53,066 bases of DNA from the NCBI GenBank assembly GCA_024330265.1, contig JANDLT010000036.1, forward strand, positions 1-53,066, in the 5' to 3' direction. This document shows, piece by piece, positions 33,816-42,362 of the stretch (position 1 is the stretch's first letter; each line of letters opens with the position of its first letter). Position numbers and translations under genes: made by a program. The notes beneath the pieces were generated by a model that saw nothing but the letters and a program-made list of their open reading frames with translations, ran no database searches and was not told the DNA's origin. The DNA comes from Pyrinomonadaceae bacterium MAG19_C2-C3. Lineage in GTDB: Bacteria; Acidobacteriota; Blastocatellia; Pyrinomonadales; Pyrinomonadaceae.

Positions 33816-34829
33816 TCACCGCGTATATCCCGCCGGGTATTCGATTTCAACGCCGCTGATTTCCGGTCGTATCTCGATTTTGCGAAAGCCTTTCTTGTCG
33901 CTTGTCGAAAGATAGGTCAAGGCGTATTGCTGCCGGAGCGCGGCGGTCAAACGTCGCAGGAAAGGGTCGAAGCTGACGGGTGCGCCTGTACCTTGAAAGT
34001 AGGCTTCGCCGCCGGTTTCATCCGCAAGTTTTTGCAGTGAACCTTGACCGTAGTTGACAAGAAAAGAATTGCCGCCGCGCGTGGCGGCAGTCGGCGCATA
34101 GAAGCCATAGATGGCGACGCCGCGCCGTTGAGCTTCGGTGATGGCGCGGTCTAAATCAATGCTTTGTGAGGGCGAAGCACTGTCAATGCCGCGCGAGGTG
34201 TCCAAGCCGTCGGTGACGACGAGAATCGCGCGCCGTCCGGCGGGTTGTGATTCAAACAATCTGAGAGCTTCGACGATTTGAACGTAAGGGTTATAAGGTG
34301 AGGCGGACGATGAGCCGAGCGGGATACGCAACGCATCGGCGGCGCGCGAAGCACTTGGCGTAAAGCGTTGGCGCACGCGCAAAGACCCCGCGCCGATATA
34401 GCCGACGAGGACGCGCGAACCTTCAGGCAGTGAACGGATGAACTTTTTGAGTCCTTCGATTTCGTTGCCGATGGAGGAAACAAGATCGTCTTGAATCAAC
34501 ACCGCGATGCTCAAAGGCGAGCGATTCGTATTGCGTATCGAAAGAACCTGTTGTGGATTGCCGTCCTCTTTGACAATCAAATCGCCGGGTTCGATGACCG
34601 CGCCTTCCGCGACGCCGCGCAGCGTGACGGGAATCGTGACCGTGCGAACATTACGGTTGGCAACACCTTCGCCGCGCAACGGAGCATTACGGCGTTGCGC
34701 GACGGTTACACTTGAAAGCGCACACGTCAAGCACAAACACAAGACAAGCTTCGGCAAACTTGAACGTCGTAAGTTGAACGGGTGCGACGCGGATAATTGA
34801 ATCGGAGATAAATCGGCAATCCTTATCAT
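33816..34829 (-). CDS. Secreted VWA-domain protein (acidobacterial VWFA-like type)
   Basis: A 337-residue exported protein. Signal sequence at residues ~25-44 (LPKLVLCLCLTCALSSVTVA). Then a short beta domain (TIPVTLRGVAEGAVIEPGDLIVKEDGNPQQV) typical of the acidobacterial VWFA-related family, and a VWA domain with SIAVLIQDDLVSS, AILVVTDGLDTSRG and VAIYGFYAP. The usual MIDAS DxSxS is replaced by DDLVSS, so metal binding may be altered or lost. C-terminal LTYLSTSDKKGFRKIEIRP is another family mark. A role in surface adhesion or protein complexes is only inferred. Confidence 0.83.
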   Translation of the reverse strand: MIRIADLSPIQLSASHPFNLRRSSLPKLVLCLCLTCALSSVTVAQRRNAPLRGEGVANRNVRTVTIPVTLRGVAEGAVIEPGDLIVKEDGNPQQVLSIRNTNRSPLSIAVLIQDDLVSSIGNEIEGLKKFIRSLPEGSRVLVGYIGAGSLRVRQRFTPSASRAADALRIPLGSSSASPYNPYVQIVEALRLFESQPAGRRAILVVTDGLDTSRGIDSASPSQSIDLDRAITEAQRRGVAIYGFYAPTAATRGGNSFLVNYGQGSLQKLADETGGEAYFQGTGAPVSFDPFLRRLTAALRQQYALTYLSTSDKKGFRKIEIRPEISGVEIEYPAGYTR

Positions 34830-34942
34830 GGCTTCTTCGCCTTTCGTATAAATTGATTGAACGCGGTTGGGGGTTTGGCGGGCATTATAACATCACTGCC
34901 AAATCTTAAAGTAACGTGAGTTCGGGATAAGAAGCGGTAAGG

Positions 34943-35036
34943 ATTTTATCCACGAATCAACACGAAACAGCACGAAACAAAGCCGGATTTCTTAGCGTTC
35001 TTACTTCGTGTTGTTTCGTGTGTTTCGTGGATAAAT
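34943..35036. repeat. Palindromic repeat TTTATCCACGAA...TTCGTGGATAAA, copy 1
   Basis: ATTTTATCCACGAATCAACACGAA faces TTCGTGTTGTTTCGTGTGTTTCGTGGATAAAT across a short loop. The upstream flank TTCGGGATAAGAAGCGGTAAGG resembles, in inverse orientation, the flank of copy 2 (42242-42336), so the family unit extends beyond the palindrome. Confidence 0.8.
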
Positions 35037-35101
35037 TCTTTCTTGTCCCGCCGTCGCGCCTCACGTTAAACGTGATGCAAAGCAACTGCGAATGAAACAA
35101 A

Positions 35102-35140
35102 GACGGCGGAAAAACTTAAATGTTTTTCCGCCGTCCGTTT
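35102..35140 (-). terminator. Hairpin terminator after the glycine-zipper gene
   Basis: GACGGCGGAAAAAC / GTTTTTCCGCCGTC stem with a 6-base TTAAAT loop. On the minus strand it follows the stop of the gene ending at 35228 by ~90 bases and is followed by TTTGTTTC. Confidence 0.7.
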
Positions 35141-35227
35141 CGGAAAGTAATCAAGGCTTACGTCTTGACCGATTCAATTCACACCACGCTTATCAGGCGA
35201 AACGTGGGTCAAATCTTTGACATATTT

Positions 35228-36838
35228 TTAGCGAGGCGCACTGGCGCGTATCGTCAATTCCGTTCCGGTCGTTAAATCCAAATCATCACGACCTTGAACA
35301 TAAACCGAACCCGCGCCCGCGCCCGCGCCGACCACCGCACCGATGGCAGCACCTTTGCCGCCGCCCGCAATCGCGCCGATAATCGCGCCGACTGCCGTAC
35401 CGATGGCGGCGCGTTGCACCGTGCGTGTCGTCTGGCTATCGCCTTCGCGCACCGTGCCTTCGTTGTCAATTCTCACTTCTTCACCGTTCGCGGTTCGCAC
35501 GCTGTCAACGAATCCGGCGAAGCGATACGAACGCCCGTCACGAAGACGTATGCGGTCGAAGTTGAAGGTCACGCCAGAGCGTCCCGAAATGCGTCCCGAA
35601 CGGCTAAGGTCTGAAATCGTGCCTTCGATAATCGCGCCGTCATAACGCGAATTGTCGCGCACGGTCATCGTGAAACGGTCGCCTTCGCGGGCGTCTTGAG
35701 TCGAGATATTGTTGTTAAGCACTGCCGTCAGAATCGTGCCGTCGGGAATCACGAAATCACCGACAGTGCCAACCGGACGATTATCCGTGTTGTTAGGAAA
35801 GTTCGGATTGTTGTTCGCGTTATAAACATCGCCGCGATAGAGGTCGAGGCTGGCGACGTTCGAGGTGCGCGTGTAAAGGCTTCGCACCGTCACGGGTTGC
35901 GTCAAACGCTCATTATAAATCGTGCGCGTGACGCGAAGTTGATTCGTTCCAACCGGCTCGAAGATAACGGTGAAATCGTTGGCACGGTCGCCGGTTGAAG
36001 TGATCGTCAAACGCTCATTGAAAAGTTGCGAACGAACGCGCGATGAACGACCGTTCGGATACTGCTCGAAGGTTTCGCGGTTGTCGGCGTTGATGACGAC
36101 TTGCGGCGCACGCGACGACACAATCGTCACCTGATTGCCGCGACGGTCGAGAGCAAGCAAATCGGGCGACTCAAGGCGCGTCATCAAATTATCGGTGATG
36201 CGTTGGCGTTGCGCGACAGGCAATGTGCGGGTCGCACGTTCGGCGGCAACACGCGGATTATCGCTGCTTTGCGTGACGAGTTCATATGTTCCGGTCAAGC
36301 CGTTGAACGGTCTGACACCACCGTTGGTCGGAAAGCGGTTGTCATTCGGAAATGTGTTCGAGTTGCCCCGATAAGCGACGTTATATGCACGTCCGAGTTG
36401 CGTCAGTTCATTGCGAACCGTCGTCCAATTAGTTTGAGCGGCGACATGCGCGCGGTTTCGGCGGCGCAAATTGTTCTGCATAAAAGCATCAATCAACACT
36501 GCGCGGTTGAAGACTTCTTGAACATCCGATGCGACCGTGCGGCGGTCATCGAAGTTACTACGCAGTTGGTCTGTCGCGTCTTCAAAATCCTTCACAAGCT
36601 GATTGATGTTGTCTTCGCTTTGCGTGTCGTCGAAACGCGAACGGTCAAGAGCGGCATCGAGCGATTGTTTATAACGGTCGGAAGCCTGCTCAAGGCGGCG
36701 TATGTTGGCTTCGACTTGCGCGTCGGAAATGCGGTAAGGGCGTTGGGCGAAGGCGTTGCCGCTCATCAACGTGACCAACATTAAAAACATTCCCAGTGCA
36801 GTAAGTTTATTCTGTACAGTAAATTTATTCTTAATCAT
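35228..36838 (-). CDS. Secreted glycine-zipper protein of unknown function
   Basis: A 536-residue protein. The internal ATG at 36838 is preceded by AGGAGAG and starts a signal peptide (KLTALGMFLMLVTLMSGNAFAQ); the upstream 35 residues are not real coding. After the signal comes an Arg/Asp/Gln-rich helical region (residues ~30-140), an Asn/Arg-rich beta domain, a conserved-looking IPDGTILTAVLNNNISTQDAREGDRFTMTV block, and a glycine zipper (AIGTAVGAIIGAIAGGGKGAAIGAVVGAGAGAG), a membrane-inserting motif. I do not recognise a function; outer-membrane or surface location is likely. Confidence 0.8.
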   Translation of the reverse strand: MIKNKFTVQNKLTALGMFLMLVTLMSGNAFAQRPYRISDAQVEANIRRLEQASDRYKQSLDAALDRSRFDDTQSEDNINQLVKDFEDATDQLRSNFDDRRTVASDVQEVFNRAVLIDAFMQNNLRRRNRAHVAAQTNWTTVRNELTQLGRAYNVAYRGNSNTFPNDNRFPTNGGVRPFNGLTGTYELVTQSSDNPRVAAERATRTLPVAQRQRITDNLMTRLESPDLLALDRRGNQVTIVSSRAPQVVINADNRETFEQYPNGRSSRVRSQLFNERLTITSTGDRANDFTVIFEPVGTNQLRVTRTIYNERLTQPVTVRSLYTRTSNVASLDLYRGDVYNANNNPNFPNNTDNRPVGTVGDFVIPDGTILTAVLNNNISTQDAREGDRFTMTVRDNSRYDGAIIEGTISDLSRSGRISGRSGVTFNFDRIRLRDGRSYRFAGFVDSVRTANGEEVRIDNEGTVREGDSQTTRTVQRAAIGTAVGAIIGAIAGGGKGAAIGAVVGAGAGAGSVYVQGRDDLDLTTGTELTIRASAPR

Positions 36839-36961
36839 TTGTTTTCTCTCCTGAAGTAATCCGGCGTGTGCGCCGAATCTTTTGTTGCAGCAAACATCCG
36901 TGCTTTGACTTATTGACATCTCGCAACAAACTTTGACAATCATGTTTGCTGCCCATTAGCG

Positions 36962-37074
36962 CAATGGCATTAAGTTAAGAAAATAATCGCCCGTTTGGAG
37001 GCGGGCTATGCCCGCCGTCCCCGCGCACGGGCGGGCATAGCCCGCCTCCAAACAACCTTAACTTAATGCCATTG
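36962..37074. mobile_element. MITE-B copy 2 with 10-bp target duplication
   Basis: A 113-base element nearly identical to the copy at 21906-22017, with the same 18-bp terminal inverted repeats. It is flanked by CCCATTAGCG at 36952-36961 and 37075-37084. The central loop reads GTCCCCGCGCAC, the reverse complement of GTGCGCGGGGAC in copy 1, while the asymmetric arm sequences keep the same orientation. Confidence 0.93.
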
Positions 37075-37084
37075 CCCATTAGCG

Positions 37085-37496
37085 GGGAGGTGAAATTCAA
37101 AACTTGCAAACTTTGCTTTCCATGCTGTCAATGCTTCAACACCGGCAAAGCGGTTTGATAACGTCGGGAGGCGTCGCGTTTCTATACCATCTGGTTGAAT
37201 TACGACGACGCCGGAAACTTCGCAAAGGCTGACTGATTTCTACAAAACTTTATATTTCAACAGTTAAGCGATGAGATGCCGGAGTATTGAAAGTGTTTTG
37301 GTTCACCCCGTCTCCCATTCAAGCAAATACCGTGCAACAGATGTCGTGAAGCGATTTATCTTCCACATTTCATTCATCTACGAACATCACAGTAGGCGCG
37401 CAATAATCTGTACCCCATAAATAACGTGTGTGCTAACATACACCCATCCGCCCCTGTGGACTCTACAACTTAACCGTAAAAAGGAGATTTACAATC
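37085..37496. other. Gene-free interval before the metallothionein-like gene
   Basis: About 410 bases with no ORF, tRNA or long palindrome that I can support. The last ~80 bases must hold the promoter of the gene at 37497, but I see no clear -35/-10 pair. Confidence 0.5.
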
Positions 37497-37661
37497 ATGG
37501 CTGACAATACGACTAATCAGACTGGCAACGCGAAGAAGTGCGCGCATCCGAGTTGCGATTGCACCGTCACCGACAACGCAAAATACTGTAGTGCATACTG
37601 CGAAGGCGCGAAAGATACCGTCGAAATCGGTTGCGGGTGCGGACATCCCGGCTGCCGTTAG
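37497..37661 (+). CDS. Metallothionein-like small cysteine-rich protein
   Basis: A 54-residue protein starting MADNTTNQTGNAKKCAHPSC. Nine cysteines and two histidines occur in metal-cluster spacing: CAHPSCDC, then KYCSAYCEGA, then GCGCGHPGC. This resembles bacterial SmtA-type metallothioneins, which bind Zn, Cd or Cu through Cys/His clusters in the cytoplasm. It has AAGGAG 8 bases before the ATG and its own strong terminator 16 bases after the stop, so it is a free-standing transcription unit. Regulation by a metal-sensing repressor is typical of the family, but no such regulator is nearby. Confidence 0.85.
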   Translation: MADNTTNQTGNAKKCAHPSCDCTVTDNAKYCSAYCEGAKDTVEIGCGCGHPGCR

Positions 37662-37677
37662 TGCGCGTCCAAAAGCA

Positions 37678-37719
37678 AGCCGCGTCAGTGAACTTTAACG
37701 AACACTGACGCGGCTTTTT
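37678..37719 (+). terminator. Strong terminator of the metallothionein-like gene
   Basis: AAGCCGCGTCAGTG / CACTGACGCGGCTT, a perfect 14-bp stem with a 12-base loop and a TTTTT tail. Confidence 0.92.
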
Positions 37720-37755
37720 CTATATCCTCTCTAACCGTCAGGCAAACAACTTTCA

Positions 37756-39246
37756 ATGCTTTCATTAGTTCGCGTTTCTTGCGTCTGGGCGTTGTGCTTC
37801 GCGTCCGCTTGTTCCGCCACGACCGCACCCGGAGCGGCGGAAAGCGTCGCGGCTTCGGCGGTCGCGCCCTTTGCATCATTCGAGATTGTCGAGAATGACC
37901 AGACGGGCGATGCGACGCTCGCCGCGATTCGCAGTAGCGACCGCGCCAGCCGCACGCCGGACGGCAAACTCATCGCGCTACCCGCCGACGAACTCACGCG
38001 CCGCGCGGGTGTCTTCGCTGCCAACAGGCTTTTCACAGAAGCCCGCGAATACTGGCTGGCGTTTCTCGAAAAATATCCGAATCATCCGAACACTTCCGCC
38101 GCCCTGTTCGGCATCGGACGCACCTTTTATCAAGAGCGTCAATTTAATCAGGCACTCACGTTTTTTGAACGCGGTGTACAACCCGCTTATCTTTCAACGA
38201 AAGAAGGGCGCGATTGTTTTTACTATCTCGCACCGACCTTGCTTCGCCTCAATCGGGCTTCCGATGCGGCGCGTGGTTACGAGCAGTACGTCGAGAAATT
38301 CCCGCAAGGGGAGCGCGTCGAAAACGCATACTTGAACGCGATTGATACTTGGCGCGAAGCCGATAAACCGGACGAAGCTGCCCGTGTCATCACACGCACA
38401 CGCGAACGCTTCCGCAATACGGCGACCGCGACCAATGCGCTTTTCGCGCGCCTTCGCCTTGAAATTTCACAGGGGAAATGGACGAACGCCGTCGCCACTT
38501 GCGACGAACTCTTGCGCTCCAACTTATCGAAAGAAACTTCGACGACACGCAATGAGATTTACTACTTGCGCGCCTTCAGCCTTGAGAAAAACGGCAAGAA
38601 AGATGCCGCCGTGCAAGCTTACGCCCTCATTCCCGACGACCTCAATTCCTATTACGGGGGACTTGCGACCGAACGGCTCGAAAAGCTTTCAGACGCGGGA
38701 CGCAAGCTTTCGGATGCGCGTCAGGTTCGCGTGCGTCTCGCGGCGATGAATGCGACGGGACAGTATCCGGCGGCGTTTCGAGATGAGATTTTGCGCTCGG
38801 TGCGTGGACGCGCGGTTGACCCGCGCCTGATGCTCGCGGTGATGCGACAGGAAAGCGGATTTCGTCCGAATCTGAAATCACCCGCCGCCGCGCGTGGACT
38901 GATGCAACTCACGATTGATACAGCGACGAAGTACGCTCCCGCCGCCGGAGTCGAAACCGTGACCGAAGATGCGTTGTATCGTCCGGCGACCAACCTGCTT
39001 CTCGCCGCCGAATATCTCGCGCAACTCGGCAAGATGTTCGACAATCTCCCGGAAGCCGTCGCCGCTTCATACAATGGCGGCGAAGACAACGCCCTGCGCT
39101 GGCAACGTCGCGCGACTCACGACGATGCCGGAGTTTTTACGAGTGAAGTCGGCTTCGCGGAAACGAAAGATTACGTCCTCAAAGTCATGGCGAACTACCG
39201 CGTCTATCGCACGCTCTACACGAACAATTTGCGTCCGCAAGGTTGA
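37756..39246 (+). CDS. Lytic transglycosylase (SLT domain) with TPR-like repeats
   Basis: Exported 496-residue enzyme that cleaves peptidoglycan glycan strands leaving 1,6-anhydro ends. N-terminal hydrophobic signal (LVRVSCVWALCFASACSA); a Cys here could be a lipoprotein site, but the lipobox is poor. Residues ~80-330 are TPR-like helices (LFTEAREYWLAFLEKYPNHPN, then FNQALTFFERG), as in Slt70. The SLT domain has the catalytic Glu366 in AVMRQESGFRPN, SPAAARGLMQLT and VAASYNGGEDNALRW. It fits the Slt70/MltC-like group. It is the only hydrolase of this type in the window and complements the PBP1B at 3020. Confidence 0.9.
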   Translation: MLSLVRVSCVWALCFASACSATTAPGAAESVAASAVAPFASFEIVENDQTGDATLAAIRSSDRASRTPDGKLIALPADELTRRAGVFAANRLFTEAREYWLAFLEKYPNHPNTSAALFGIGRTFYQERQFNQALTFFERGVQPAYLSTKEGRDCFYYLAPTLLRLNRASDAARGYEQYVEKFPQGERVENAYLNAIDTWREADKPDEAARVITRTRERFRNTATATNALFARLRLEISQGKWTNAVATCDELLRSNLSKETSTTRNEIYYLRAFSLEKNGKKDAAVQAYALIPDDLNSYYGGLATERLEKLSDAGRKLSDARQVRVRLAAMNATGQYPAAFRDEILRSVRGRAVDPRLMLAVMRQESGFRPNLKSPAAARGLMQLTIDTATKYAPAAGVETVTEDALYRPATNLLLAAEYLAQLGKMFDNLPEAVAASYNGGEDNALRWQRRATHDDAGVFTSEVGFAETKDYVLKVMANYRVYRTLYTNNLRPQG

Positions 39247-39372
39247 TGCCGAAAGCGTTGGTATTGACCTCACACTTCGCATTGATGTTGGCTTTAAGCT
39301 AAACCTCATGTTCAATCAACGCCTCGTTGAATTAAACACGTCGGAAGCAATCTTAAAAGAAAGCCAATCAAT

Positions 39373-41391
39373 ATGAACTTCAGTTTTGACGCCCAACTTT
39401 GCCGCGACTTAAACGAGAGCATCAGCCGCGAATGGCTCGAAACCAATGGCATCGGCGGCTTCGCTTCATCCACTTTATGCGGACAGAACACGCGCCGCTA
39501 TCACGGCTTGCTCATCGCTTCCCTGCGCCCGCCGACGCATCGCCTCGTGCTTCTCTCAAAACTCGAAGAAGCGGTTATCATCGGTGATGCGCGCACCGAA
39601 CTTGCCACCAACCTTTTCGCGCCCGACGTGACACACCCGGGCGGCTTTGAATTTCAAACAGGCTTTCGCCTCGACCCGTTTCCCGTCTCGACTTTCACGA
39701 TTGACGGGACGCAAATTGAAAAAACCGTGTTCATGCCGCACGGCGAAAACACCGTCGTCGTCCGTTATCATCTCGACGAATCGTCGCCGCAAAGCATCAC
39801 ACTCGAACTGCGCCCGTTAGTGGCGATGCGCGATTATCATAGTTTGCTTCGCTCCGACAACACCTCTCAACCTTCCTTCACCATCGAAGAAAATCTAATC
39901 AGCCTTTCATCCGACGACAACGCGGCGCGCTTATACCTCTCGCACACAGGCGCGAACGTCACCACTAATGCGGCGTGGTACAAAGATTTCGCGTACACCG
40001 AAGAACAACTTCGCGGCTTCGATTTCCACGAAGATTTGTTCAACCCGTGCGTTCTCGCTTTTCAACTCCAACCCGGCGAAACCGTCAGCCTCATCGCATC
40101 CACCGAACCGCGTGACGCGCATCACGCGGGGGAACTCGAAGGACGCGAACGCGCCAGACGCGCTGATGAACTGGAGCGTTGCCCGTCAAACGATTCACAC
40201 GTTCAAGCTTTGTGGGCAGCGTCCACCGATTATCTTGTGCGCCGTGACGTTGACGCCACCAACGCAAAGACGCAGAACCTCGCCACCGATACGCAGCTTC
40301 AAACCGTCATCGCGGGTTATCACTGGTTCGCCGATTGGGGACGCGACACGATGATTTCCCTGCCCGGTTTGACGCTCACCACACAACGCTATGACAGTGC
40401 GCGCGAAATCCTGCTTGCCTTCGCCGCCTATCTCGACAAAGGTTTGATACCGAATAACTTTCCCGACTTGGGCGACGCACCTTCATATAACACCGTTGAC
40501 GCGACGCTCTGGTTCGTTCATGCCGTTGGTGAATACGTGCGCCACACCGGAGACGAAACGACTTTACGCACGCTGTTTCCGCGTCTCGTCGAAGTCATCA
40601 AGTGGCACATTCGCGGCACACACAACCACACGCGCGTTGACGTTGACGGACTCGTTCGCGCGGGCGATGCTCATGTGCAACTGACATGGATGGACGCGAA
40701 AATCGGTGATTACGTCGTCACGCCGCGCTCTGGACGTGCGGTTGAGATTCAGGCTCTATGGTTCAACGCCCTTCGCACCGTTGAACATTTAGCTCACCAC
40801 GTTGACGACCCGGACACGGCTCAACGGTGCGACGAACTTGCGACGCGCGCCGGAGAATCTTTCAACCGTCTGTTCTGGAATGCCGATAAAAACTGCCTCT
40901 ACGATTGCATCGCGGACGACGACACGCCTGATGCTTCGGTGCGCCCGAATCAGATTTTCGCCCTAAGTTTGCCGTATCCGATTCTGACCGATGACACGAA
41001 AGCACGCGCCGTGATTGATACCGTGACGCAAGAACTGCTCACGCCTTACGGCTTGCGTTCACTCTCGCCCAACGACGCGCGCTATCGCGGAATCTATCAA
41101 GGCGATTCGTGGGCGCGCGACACGTCGTATCATCAAGGCACAATCTGGGCGTGGCTCACGGGCGGCTTCATCTCGGCTTATCTAAAAGTCTACGGGCGCA
41201 CGCCCGACACACTCGCCCATATTCGTGAAGCGACGCACGGCTTACGCGCCCATCTTGCCGATACCGGACTCGGACACATTTCGGAAATCTTCGACGGCGA
41301 CGCACCACACACGCCGCGCGGTTGCGTCGCGCAAGCGTGGAGCGTCGCGGAACTTTTGCGTTGCGAACTCGAAGAACTTAACCCTGTCTGA
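39373..41391 (+). CDS. Glycogen debranching enzyme (amylo-alpha-1,6-glucosidase family)
   Basis: A 672-residue cytoplasmic enzyme that removes alpha-1,6 branch points of glycogen. The N-terminal domain has the bacterial/archaeal GDE pattern (EWLETNGIGGFASSTLCGQNTRRYHGLLIAS). The GH133-type (alpha/alpha)6 catalytic domain includes WFADWGRDTMISLPGLTL, with the expected catalytic Asp region near residue 323, and GLIPNNFPDLGDAPSYNTVDATLWF. Near the C-terminus WARDTSYHQGTIWAWLTGGF carries the second conserved block. Together with the GH57 branching enzyme at 14128 it completes part of a glycogen pathway, though the two are not clustered. Confidence 0.92.
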   Translation: MNFSFDAQLCRDLNESISREWLETNGIGGFASSTLCGQNTRRYHGLLIASLRPPTHRLVLLSKLEEAVIIGDARTELATNLFAPDVTHPGGFEFQTGFRLDPFPVSTFTIDGTQIEKTVFMPHGENTVVVRYHLDESSPQSITLELRPLVAMRDYHSLLRSDNTSQPSFTIEENLISLSSDDNAARLYLSHTGANVTTNAAWYKDFAYTEEQLRGFDFHEDLFNPCVLAFQLQPGETVSLIASTEPRDAHHAGELEGRERARRADELERCPSNDSHVQALWAASTDYLVRRDVDATNAKTQNLATDTQLQTVIAGYHWFADWGRDTMISLPGLTLTTQRYDSAREILLAFAAYLDKGLIPNNFPDLGDAPSYNTVDATLWFVHAVGEYVRHTGDETTLRTLFPRLVEVIKWHIRGTHNHTRVDVDGLVRAGDAHVQLTWMDAKIGDYVVTPRSGRAVEIQALWFNALRTVEHLAHHVDDPDTAQRCDELATRAGESFNRLFWNADKNCLYDCIADDDTPDASVRPNQIFALSLPYPILTDDTKARAVIDTVTQELLTPYGLRSLSPNDARYRGIYQGDSWARDTSYHQGTIWAWLTGGFISAYLKVYGRTPDTLAHIREATHGLRAHLADTGLGHISEIFDGDAPHTPRGCVAQAWSVAELLRCELEELNPV

Positions 41392-41474
41392 ACATTGGTC
41401 ATCGCGCATCGCTCTGGGCTATTATCCACCCGCTCAAAACATACAACTATCAAAATGGGAGATGAGAACCTTCG

Positions 41475-42119
41475 ATGAACATCGACAGAGTTGAGGAAGC
41501 CGGTTCGTTCTACGACCGCATCGCACGCTTCTATGATTGGACTTTCAAGTTCAATCGCTATCGCCAATCCATCGAAGAATACTTGACCGCCAACATGCCC
41601 TCGCTTCCCGTCAATCCGCGCGTACTCGATGCCGGATGCGGCACGGGATTACTGACGCTCACGCTTCACGATGCCCTTCGCCGTCCGGCGCGCATCACCG
41701 CGATTGACCTTGCCGCGTCGTCGCTCGTCACCGCCGAAACCGCCGTCGCCAAAGAACAGGCAACCGCGCGCATTAAACATCAAGTCACCTTCGCACAGGC
41801 AAACGTCTTAAAACTTCCGTTCGCCGACGAGAGTTTCGATTTCGTCGTCACCTGCGGAGCGTTGGAATACGTTCCAATCGAAGCCGGTATAACCGAACTC
41901 GCCCGCGTCACGGCACAAGGCGGATACCTACTTCACCTACCGATTCGCCCGACGCTTATCAGCACCGCGTTCGAGATGATATTCCGCTTCCGCCTTCACA
42001 CGCCCGCGTCAATCGAAGCCGCGACCCTGCGCCACTTCAACATTCTCGACCGTCACAATTTCCCGCCGCTCGACCCGATAGGCTGGACGAAGAACGCCAT
42101 TCTCGCGCAAAAGGATTAA
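41475..42119 (+). CDS. Class I SAM-dependent methyltransferase
   Basis: A 214-residue methyltransferase. RVLDAGCGTGLLTLTLHDAL is motif I (SAM binding), ITAIDLAASSLVTAETA motif II, FADESFDFVVTCGALEYVP the post-III region. The start SFYDRIARFYDWTF resembles UbiE-like or small-molecule methyltransferases, but the substrate is unknown. It follows the debranching enzyme by 83 bases on the same strand and has its own terminator at 42146-42198. Confidence 0.85.
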   Translation: MNIDRVEEAGSFYDRIARFYDWTFKFNRYRQSIEEYLTANMPSLPVNPRVLDAGCGTGLLTLTLHDALRRPARITAIDLAASSLVTAETAVAKEQATARIKHQVTFAQANVLKLPFADESFDFVVTCGALEYVPIEAGITELARVTAQGGYLLHLPIRPTLISTAFEMIFRFRLHTPASIEAATLRHFNILDRHNFPPLDPIGWTKNAILAQKD

Positions 42120-42145
42120 GGCGCATTCAACAACGAATACACATA

Positions 42146-42198
42146 AGCCGGACGGGATAAGCTAATTCTCAACTTACCCCGTCCGGCTCATATTTTTT
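42146..42198 (+). terminator. Terminator of the methyltransferase gene
   Basis: AGCCGGACGGG / CCCCGTCCGGCT stem, with an extra ATAAG / CTTA pairing, followed by TTTTTT at 42193-42198. Confidence 0.85.
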
Positions 42199-42241
42199 GC
42201 GGTGCGTTATTTAACGTCAGCTTGACGTAAGACAGAAAAGA

Positions 42242-42336
42242 TTTTATCCACGAAACACACAAATTAACACGAATAAAAACATGAACAGAAATCCAACTTT
42301 GCTTCGTGTTGTTTCGTGTGTTTCGTGGATAAATTT
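42242..42336. repeat. Palindromic repeat TTTATCCACGAA, copy 2
   Basis: ATTTTATCCACGAAACACACAAATTAACACGAA faces TTCGTGTTGTTTCGTGTGTTTCGTGGATAAAT. The right arm is identical to that of copy 1 at 34943-35036. The sequence beyond it (CGTTTCTTATCTCGAACCCACG) matches copy 1's left flank in reverse, so the two insertions are in opposite orientation. Confidence 0.8.
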
Positions 42337-42362
42337 TGGTCGTTTCTTATCTCGAACCCACG

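Noticed and set aside
37756..37830. Lipoprotein signal in the lytic transglycosylase
   Set aside because: The Cys follows FASA rather than a proper L-[AST]-[GA]-C box; I regard it as an ordinary export signal with low certainty.
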